Assembly: GCA_903813345.2 (NCBI GenBank)
Contig: CAIIXF020000001.1
Location: 5,458,001 to 5,518,000, forward strand
Direction of reading: 5' to 3'
DNA: 60,000 nt
Source: Owenia fusiformis
Taxonomy: Eukaryota; Annelida; Polychaeta; Sabellida; Oweniidae
Shown: positions 52,602-60,000 of the stretch, in pieces
How positions within the stretch are numbered: position 1 is the stretch's first letter
Layout: each line of letters opens with the position of its first letter
Program-made: the position numbers and the translations under genes
Notes under the pieces: model-generated
The model's input: the letters and a program-made list of their open reading frames with translations, nothing else
Databases searched by the model: none
What the model was told of the DNA's origin: nothing

Positions 52602-53207
52602 ATGGATCTTGTTATCATACAAGGAGTGAAGAGAGCTGCCCCACGACGTCACATATGTGAAGAATGCGGCAACCTTTTCAATAGCAAATCTGCGCTAAAT
52701 ACACACTGTAAAGAACAACATGGACAGGGAGTAATGTGCAGCTTCAAGGTAAATGTTTTATATGAGCTAAACGGTTCTAAAACAGACAACATCACATTCA
52801 TAAATTGAAAAACCAGGGTTATGGTAACTTCATCAGCCTGCAGGATTTCTATTTTACAGGGCTGTGAGAAGGTGCTAGCATCCAGTTCAAGACTCCATAG
52901 ACATGAGCGTATCCACACCAGGGGAGAAAGAATATTGTGTGATGCCTGCACTAAAAGTTTCTGTAGTAAAGCTACACTTTTGAACCATCTAAAGACATGT
53001 AGGGGGATTCCAACATCACCAGGAAGATTTGAATGCCCCGAGTGCAAAAAGCGATACATTAGAAAGGCTGATAAAAACCGCCACATAAGAGTAGAGCACG
53101 AGGGATCTTATATTAGCTGTATAATTGAAGGATGTATTGAAACATTTAAATGGAGAAAGAACTTTTTACAGCATATGGCCAAGAGTCATGGAATTAATGA
53201 TAATTGA
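52602..53207 (+). CDS. C2H2 zinc-finger cassette 4 (two exons)
   Basis: Exon 1 is 52602-52748 (acceptor ATTCTTTTTAG directly followed by ATG; donor GTAAAT). Exon 2 is 52860-53207 (acceptor CTATTTTACAG, stop TGA); 164 residues. The phase-0 intron splits a C-x4-C finger (MCSFK/GCEKVLASSSRLHRH). Five fingers: CEEC, CSFKGC, CDAC (which ends in Cys), CPEC and CIIEGC. The C2HC-C2H2-C2H2 ending matches the other cassettes. The N-terminus before the first finger is short (MDLVIIQGVKRAAPRRH). Either its own gene with a non-coding leader exon, or an alternative 3' end of the locus starting before 10467. AATAAA at 53214 marks the transcript end. Confidence 0.92.
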
Positions 53208-53213
53208 ATATAT

Positions 53214-53219
53214 AATAAA
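53214..53219 (+). terminator. Polyadenylation signal AATAAA
   Basis: Seven bases after the stop of cassette 4, followed by TTGTTTTATTTTTTTTTATTC at 53251-53270. Confidence 0.75.
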
Positions 53220-53384
53220 TTAGACCAATGATATATTTTGTATATTCATTGTTTTATTTTTTTTTATTCTATTCTGTATTCACTGTTATAATCTGGCCAA
53301 TTGTTCATCTGTAAAAAGATCATTATGATAAAAGTATAATTTAGAAAATTGCATAATATCACTGTCAATCCAAATGTTACATTA

Positions 53385-53436
53385 CATATTGGAATCACAT
53401 TATACATATGTATATGTATAATGTGATTCCAATATG
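53385..53436. repeat. Perfect 23-bp inverted repeat
   Basis: CATATTGGAATCACATTATA (53385 onward) is repeated inverted, ending CCAATATG at 53436, around a 6-bp centre. It lies 170 bp after cassette 4. Could be a solo hairpin of a foldback or a cruciform-prone site. Confidence 0.88.
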
Positions 53437-54345
53437 TTTAGTGTACGAGAAGTTGTTCAAATATCTTCTCTACAAACAGGAATGTAGTAGCTGAAACGGT
53501 CCTATATTATTGTTGTACTACAGTATATATATCGACTATGTATGCAAGATTCAGTTTTGTTAAAAAAAATTCAGTTAAACTAAAAAGAAAAAAATGCAGT
53601 ACATCCTACATGCATTATACCACCGGGAGCACCCCCCCCCTTAAATTTTTTTCTGAAATCCGATAAAATACCTGTTATATTGTTAAAATTTCTCAGAAAA
53701 TTTCTCCAGAAGCCTTTCTCTATGAAGTCATTCATATTTTAATTGTATGAAAATGCTCAGATTGCCCTAAAATAAAGCGATTCACTTTTTTGGGACACCC
53801 AATATCACGGGCAGATTTGTCCGCTGTGACGGAGCATGCTATTTTTCATAAGAACACTAAGACAACTTCACAAATTGTTTTTTAACTTATATGTTTCGTT
53901 AAATCAAAGAAAATTACCCCATGCAAAGGATGTATCATTTGTGGGTAACCTTCACTTCTGTTTGAAGTCCAATAACGTTAGAAGTAAAAGCTATTGAACA
54001 CGAATCCAGAGTATCATACTATAAACTGTAATTTATTTCTTTAATTTAAAGTTGTATTCAAACCATTTTACTCTATTTAGAAATTTATATGCTATCTTAC
54101 CATATGAAGGCCACACTTTGCGATAGTGAACCATCAACAATTCCAAAAGTTCATTTTATCATGATATCTGGGATATAAATCAGCATGTGTCTGTTTTCGC
54201 AGCAAAACTGATTTCATTTTCAGAGCAGAAATTTTACGTCATATGACATGACGTGTGTGGTTGAAACAATTTGCCACGAAATACAATTTTGAATATAAAA
54301 ATTAAACCCAATCAAGCTGAAAGGCTATTGAAAGCAAGTAAGTTA
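53437..54345. other. Spacer, no feature seen
   Basis: AT-rich. A short C run at 53631-53639; no conserved frame. Confidence 0.5.
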
Positions 54346-54347
54346 TA

Positions 54348-55024
54348 CGAGGGTTGATCCAAAAGTTCTGAACTGTTTGCTCTAAAAATTTTAATATTTT
54401 ATGAATATTGTTCATATTTGGCTGTGATATCATACATGCTATAGTTGGCAGCTGTGATGTCATTGACCAAAAGAATGCCTTGCTCCAAAAATCCAGTTCA
54501 ATTTCGAGAATGCACATTTCCATACAATACTTACTCAAACGTCAATGAAAATATGCACATGCCTTAGCTTACCCTTGCATCCTTTCACTATATCTGCCTC
54601 CCTCTGACTTTTATCTGAAGGATAAATTACGGTCTTTGATTAAGGGGTCAGCAGATATAAGTGTATATAAGGGGATAAGAGACTATTTTGCAAAATTAAA
54701 TGAAAAACTAACAATGAAATATGGTCACATTGAAAAAATAATTGATTAATAGGCATGACTGACACATTTGAAATTTGGTACCCTGTAACACTCTTTAAGA
54801 GCCATCTTTTTCCACCTCTACAATGTGTCTTACTCTTGCTTCACATACCCTGTTGTCATGTTACTATGGTAACCAGACAGCTATGTTGCTGGTCAAATTT
54901 ATTGCTTATTATTACACAAAATGAAACTACTATATATGGGGTGGTTGTGGCCAAATATGAACAAAATTCATAAAATATTAAGATTTTTAGAGCAAACGGT
55001 TCGGAACTTTTGGATCAACCCTCG
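54348..55024. mobile_element. Mariner-type MITE, TSD TA
   Basis: It begins CGAGGGTTGATCCAAAAGTT and ends with the inverse, AACTTTTGGATCAACCCTCG. Both ends are flanked by TA (54346-54347, 55025-55026). The arms pair for about 85 bp (through TTTGCTCTAAAAATTTTAAT). 'CGAGGG(T/C)TGATCCAAAAGT' is a familiar mariner-like terminus. The 677-bp body has no transposase frame. Confidence 0.88.
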
Positions 55025-55056
55025 TATAACAGCAAACATTGCCACTTCATATACAT

Positions 55057-55620
55057 CACGCCTAACCATCAACAATGTACAGTGACAAAAATATACCGTC
55101 GTACACTTTAGGTGTATGGTGTCACTATTAACTGATTTGAAACAAAAACTATGATGCAGGTGTGATGTAGGTTTTAATAAATTAATCTTGGGAATACTTG
55201 AAAGATTTCATGTTTAATTTCGTGTGTATTCGCTTTGGAAGGCTTTTAGCTTTCTTGTTACGTTAAAAATTTTCGAGCAATGATTTTTTTTTCAATTCAG
55301 ATTTATCGTTTACCCACAAAAATTGATCAGTTGGAAAATGTTGGGTTTTTCACATTTCCTTTGATCCCTTTTCCCCCTGTCGCCTAAGAGTGTTGATTTT
55401 TTATTATGATCATTGTTGGTGGGTAGATTCACTACGAAAAAAATCGAGCACTGCTTGAAAATCTTTCAACGTAATCAGAAAGCAGTCTTCCAAATAGAAT
55501 ACACACGGAATCAAACATGAAATTCTTTATGTATTCCTCAGATTCATTTTTAAAACCTTCATCACACCTAGATCATAGTTTTTGCTTTTTGTCACTGTAC
55601 ATTGTCGATAGTTAGGCGTG
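55057..55620. mobile_element. MITE with ~150-200-bp inverted repeats, TSD TACAT
   Basis: It starts CACGCCTAACCATCAACAAT and ends with its inverse, GTTAGGCGTG, with TACAT on both sides (55052-55056, 55621-55625). It shares the CAC start and 5-bp duplication with the element at 9528, though the sequences are otherwise different. No coding frame. Confidence 0.85.
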
Positions 55621-55723
55621 TACATATACATACAAGTATTTAGGGATATGTACTATAAGAGAACACCTCAAAATGTACAAATCAAGCTTTTCATAGATAT
55701 TTGATGAGAAATCACAATCACTA

Positions 55724-57064
55724 CAGGGTGTCCCGAAAGTATAGCCCCCCCCCCCCCCCCCCCCCTAGGCAGACATATACCAGTGTCATCATAGTATTTG
55801 TCATATATCATTTTAAAGCTTATCCAAAGTTACATTGATTTACCAAGTATCATGGTCACGGGGTACCATCGAATAATTTTGGCAACGTACCGGAGAACGA
55901 CATTTTACTAAGAAATGGCAATAATTTAGCACAATACATTTTTTAACTAGAGTTCTACTTTGATTTTGACAAAAGTAAGTATTCCATTCCATATAATTAA
56001 AAAATAAAATATATGATTTAAAGCATATATATTAATAAATACGCATTCGAACAATCCCGTATGTTTTTAAATTAGTATATGTGCTTTAAATCATATATTT
56101 TAATTTTTTTGATTAAATAATTCAACTGATCTGCTCCGGTTACGTTCCCAGCTCCGGTTACGTTCCTAAGTAATATTTTTAAAACTTTTTTTTTAATTAA
56201 ACAAATCAGAGTCGTGTGAATCAGAAATAACAGAATTATTCAAAAGTATAAGGACTATTCTGTACTTTTTTCAAAAGTCTATACTTAAATGTTGTGAAAA
56301 GTTATAAGCGAAAAACCATCTTTCGGAGTAAAGTCCGTCTGCGCCGATTTCAATAACTTCGTACTCCAACAGAATTCCTACAAACTCATGAATGAAATAG
56401 TTATTGCATGGAATACTTACTTTTGTCAAAATCAAAATAGAACTCTAGTTAAAAAATATATTGTGCTAAATTATTGCCATTTCTTAGTAAAATGTCGTTC
56501 TCCTGTACGTTGCCAAAATTATTCGATGGTACCCCGTGATGGTTCAACTCTCAAATGTGAAAAAATTACAGGCATTTCAAAATTTAGTGTTTGGTCAAAA
56601 TTAAGTTCAATTTTACACCAAATCAATAGTCAATGTGTCCTCCCGGGCAATCTTAACAGCAGCAATTATTTTCGGGTCGGATGGATATTGAGTTGGAAAA
56701 AGAGAACGGTGAGGGTAGAAACTCTATGGAAACTCTTCTAAAGTCCCTGAACAGGTTTTAAGAGGGTTATAAAGTTCCACACTCCTATTTGAAGGACTTT
56801 TAAGGTCATATCTGAAAATAATTGCCGCTGTTAACATGGCCAAGGGGGGACACATTGACTAGTAATGTGGTGTAAAATTGAACTTTATTTTGACAAAACA
56901 CTAACTTTTAAAATGACTGTAACTTTTTCCCATTTGGGAGCTAAACCATGATACTTGGCAAATCAATGTAACTTTGGACAAGCTTTAAAATGATATATGA
57001 CACATACTATGAGGACACTGGAATATGTCTGCCTAGGGGGGCCCCATACTTTCGGGACACCCTG
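55724..57064. mobile_element. Mariner-type palindromic element, TSD TA
   Basis: The ends are CAGGGTGTCCCGAAAGTATA and its inverse, flanked by TA (55722-55723, 57065-57066). Left arm to about 56000 pairs with 57064 back to about 56395. The left end carries an expanded C run (55746-55766) where the right arm has GGGGGGGCCCC-like sequence. The right arm is longer because another inverted-repeat segment lies in it (56540-56948). A frame at 56388-56741 is a by-product of the arm sequence. Confidence 0.85.
56540..56948. mobile_element. Nested inverted-repeat insertion in right arm
   Basis: The left arm of the host palindrome is uninterrupted where the right arm has 409 extra bp. They start TGGTTCAACTCTCAAATG and end CATTTGGGAGCTAAACCA, inverted versions of each other. 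Internally, TTCAATTTTACACCA (about 56609) and TGGTGTAAAATTGAA (about 56869) also pair. TGA occurs on both sides and may be the target duplication. Confidence 0.75.
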
Positions 57065-57617
57065 TATAGTTTTAGAATCTGATTTGTGATTCATGACAAG
57101 ATCCATTTCCTCTGTGAAATGTTAGGGACTGCTACAGATCTCTTCACTCCTATCCTTTTATAGTATTTATGGACATTGATAATGTTAGGTTTTCTATCAA
57201 TGGATAGCATTTTTGCCTTCATTGTTAAGGAAGAACTTCAATGTCGGCCAACTTTTTTCTACGATTCAGATTTTCTTGAAAAAATCAAGGTGAAAGATAT
57301 ACTGATGCATTACAAAATATGTGAAAGATTGACTGTTTATGTTTATCTGAAAAAATATTCATTAAACAGTTTACATTTTTTCAAAAAAATTGATTCTATG
57401 ACAATAGGCGGACAATACAAAAGTGTTTAAAATAAATTGTTCAATACCACTTGCTCCGGGAAAGAAAGCTGATGTACAGAATTATTTGATGGTTTTATAC
57501 CAAAACTAATACTTTGAGAATTCAGTAATACACTTATAGAATTATGTGTTTTGTTCAATAGTGCAATGGTACATTTGTGAACTGGTAAATGGAAATAGTC
57601 TAATTTTTTATTTTAAG

Positions 57618-57770
57618 ATGAGTACAGTAAGAACATACATATGCCCAGAAGATGGATGCTTGTTCAGGAGTACACGCAAGTGGAACCTTCAAGAACATCA
57701 AAAGAATGTGCATAGCAACCCAGCAGAGAGACCATTGTGTGACACATGTGGTAGACATTTCAAAAACAAG
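57618..57770 (+). CDS. C2H2 zinc-finger cassette 5, first exon only
   Basis: The ATG lies directly on an acceptor (TTTTATTTTAAG/ATG) and the exon ends at donor GTAGCA (57771) in phase 0, after 51 codons. The product, MSTVRTYICPEDGCLFRSTR and onward to CDTCGRHFKNK, is identical in length and 39 of 51 residues to exon 1 of cassette 3, with a complete C-x4-C finger and the first half of another. No second exon (KGLTQH-like) is visible in the remaining 2.2 kb, so it lies beyond the window or is lost. Confidence 0.82.
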
Positions 57771-57919
57771 GTAGCAAAGGTTGTATACAGTATATTCTGT
57801 AACTAACAGATCTATGTACCCTCCTCAACACTCAGGGTCCCACGATACACTCCTTTGAATGTCAATACGAGCAAAGATATTTGCCTCACGATAGAGCAAT
57901 AGAAATATGGTAAATGAAG

Positions 57920-58480
57920 TTCATGAAAATGTTCACAAAAAAGATGAATATCAAAACTGTTCAGGCTTTCAGGATTTGTATAGCGATTTTGTTCATATTT
58001 GGTATGTGAATACAAATAGGCATGGCACACTGTTTAATGACACTTTTGGAGCAAATGGGCGCCATTTTAACATTTTTTACTATATCTCTGAAAGGAATGG
58101 AGCGATTCTATTCATATATTTGATGTTGTGAATACTATAAGCATGGCATACTCCATGTCTAATGGCACTGGGGAGTAGGCGGTCATTTTGAAAAATGGCC
58201 ACCATTTTTACATGTGTTATTTTACGATGTTTAGTATGATATAGCAGTTTCGTTCACATTTTGATATTTGAATACTCATAAGCATGGAGCACTGTCTTAT
58301 GACATTTTGGCTGGTGGCCATTTACATGTATGCTGTGTGCGATTTTGTTGAAATTTTATATCCTACTGAGAAGCATTTTACACTTTCTGATGACAATTTG
58401 GCTAGTGAGCAACCATTTTGATAATCCTGGCCATTTTGGGGTCTCATTTTATGATTTTTGCTACATACTTTGTTTGTAAA
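57920..58480. repeat. Degenerate ~130-bp tandem repeat
   Basis: Four imperfect units share a phrase like GAATACTnATAAGCATGGCA, CACTGTnTAATGACA and 'GGnGGCCATTTT' (about 58007, 58128, 58267 and 58360). It fills the presumed intron of cassette 5. Confidence 0.75.
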
Positions 58481-60000
58481 ATGCCAGCCAAATGAAATAT
58501 ACTTTTGAATGAAAGTACCTCAAATAAAATATTATCACATTTAAAAAACAAAAACAAAAAAAACATTTAAGTTATCAATAGAGAAGCAGTTTTTTAAAAT
58601 GACAATGAAAGAAAGGCCTTTTTGATGATGTTTTCAACATTTACTAATGGCCACTAATACTTTTAAGATATTGTGACTGTTTTTTCAAGTTCAAGATACG
58701 ATACAATTAGTTTTCAATATTCAAGTTGAATATCGAAGCTCATATCATGACCAATTGCTTGAGCACTCGAGCAATCGCGGGACCCCTACTCAACACCCCC
58801 GACATAATACAATATATACAGGGTCTTTAAAGATTCTCGCAATCTTTATCCAATCAGCGTTTGCGATGTGTATCGGCTCACGTATAAAAGGCGAATCCAA
58901 CTCAAATCCATGCAGGGGTGTATGAGGTACTCAAATAGGAAAGAGCTCGGAAATCTGAATTTATATACACATGGTCAATGTTTACACATGTTTGGAGTTA
59001 TTGAAGAAAATGTGATATGGGTGTGGTTCCGAATTTGAAGTCATTGCTGGAAAATATAATTTTAATACGTGAAATTATATCTATAAATACAGCACTAAAA
59101 ATAACAGTTCACATGAAGTACATGTATGATCGTGTCCAGAAATGTTTGAAACCCTTACGGAAAATTCTGTCCGCATTTTGTCACCATTGCTCTTTCTTCC
59201 CGCATTCTAGTGCTGTTTGAATGAATATATTAATTAATGTATTTCTAACTAAAATATATCACATTTTTTTATAAACCACAAACATTTAGATCATAAAAAA
59301 AATTATTCAATACTTGAGTGAGCATGATATGCAAGGGTTACTAAGTTGACACAGTAAATGACCACTGATATTGTGTTAGTCCATGCACACAGCGTATTCT
59401 GCTAATACATATTTGCTAACACCCCTCACTTTCATAGTGAAGTGACTAATTGGTTTATGTTTACGTTTTAATGTGTTTTGTGTTCCTTGTTGCAGCAAGG
59501 GGGGCCAGTAAAGTAGACTAACATGTTTGCATGGCAAGTTTTGATCGAATATGTGAGACACTTTAAGACACTACACAGTATATTTGGGTACATATCCAAC
59601 TAAATGTTAGGGCAGCTAATGTTAGTTCCTTTACTTTATCGATATGGCGAACTGAATTCAACAATGTTTTTCTCTTAAACCAATTATTGAAAACATTCTG
59701 TAAAAAAACACGGTTTTTATGTAATGTTGACTGATTGGCAACAATTTAATTCAAACATTATTTTAATATATTTTATATAACTGTTTTTGTTAACATTTTT
59801 GTTTTTTAGTGCAATTGTTTTTTGTTCCTTTATACCAATTCTTTCCGAACCTTGTTGGAACAAAATAGCATACACAACATTTTCTTAGACCTCTCAATAT
59901 TATAGTTATACAGAGGAAACTTTGGTTCATTTAACAAAAAGTATGCAAAATAGATAAAAATTAAGATAAACCTTTTATTTCATTAACAAGATACTTTTTT
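58481..60000. other. Right-end spacer
   Basis: AT-rich. A TATACAGGGTCTTTAAAGAT phrase at 58815 resembles Tc1/mariner-type ends (and AATATATACAGGGTGTCAAA at 47421 in the cassette 3 intron), but no partner end was found. No coding evidence. Confidence 0.5.

Noticed and set aside
56388-56741. 117-residue frame
   Set aside because: It lies across the arm and nested insertion of a palindromic element, with no homology.

Overview
The window is eukaryotic (spliced genes with GT/AG introns, AATAAA signals, AT-rich spacers) and packed with transposable elements. Two dispersed repeat families, one ending in an AGCTCACC hairpin followed by a (TCCG)n tract and one beginning ATCCCAACGAACGAAG followed by (CCGT)n, resemble repeats I know from bivalve molluscs. 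With the Ty3-type LTR element and the YqaJ-nuclease gene family, this suggests a mollusc, probably a bivalve. The species assignment is inference only.

Host-like coding content on the plus strand. Three small exons (10467-10579, 11994-12110, 12562-12997) join into 222 in-phase codons of an acidic, low-complexity protein with SUMO-type motifs, ending at a phase-0 donor. Downstream lie five C2H2 zinc-finger cassettes (31799-33145, 44487-44900, 47191-48195, 52602-53207, 57618-57770). Each begins at a phase-0 splice acceptor, and the four complete ones end in a related set of fingers (a C2HC finger, then two more). The 44487 cassette has no start codon of its own. The layout suggests one locus with a shared 5' part and alternative zinc-finger 3' ends, like insect lola or mod(mdg4), but a row of tandem paralogous genes is not excluded.

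Nested in its large introns are: a decayed piggyBac element (13095-15011, TTAA-flanked); a 12.4-kb Ty3/gypsy-type LTR retrotransposon on the minus strand (16791-29151) with 4-bp target duplication, PPT, tRNA-Leu-like PBS and one 2174-residue gag-pol frame; and a minus-strand multi-exon gene (40459-34264) encoding a PD-(D/E)XK (YqaJ-type) nuclease joined to a large unnamed domain architecture. The LTR element has lost the integrase zinc domain and first catalytic Asp, and carries Val at the first RNase H catalytic position. The nuclease gene has at least one frameshift and looks transposon-derived or decaying.

The left 10 kb holds a LINE-ORF1-like frame running off the window (1187-1, minus), a LINE reverse-transcriptase remnant split by palindromic insertions, and several foldback elements. 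The right part (40.7-58.5 kb) alternates zinc-finger cassettes with foldbacks, MITEs (TA, 5-bp and 12-bp target duplications), a tRNA-derived SINE, a Tc1-like transposase remnant and tandem arrays. Several palindromes carry a second palindromic element inserted in one arm.
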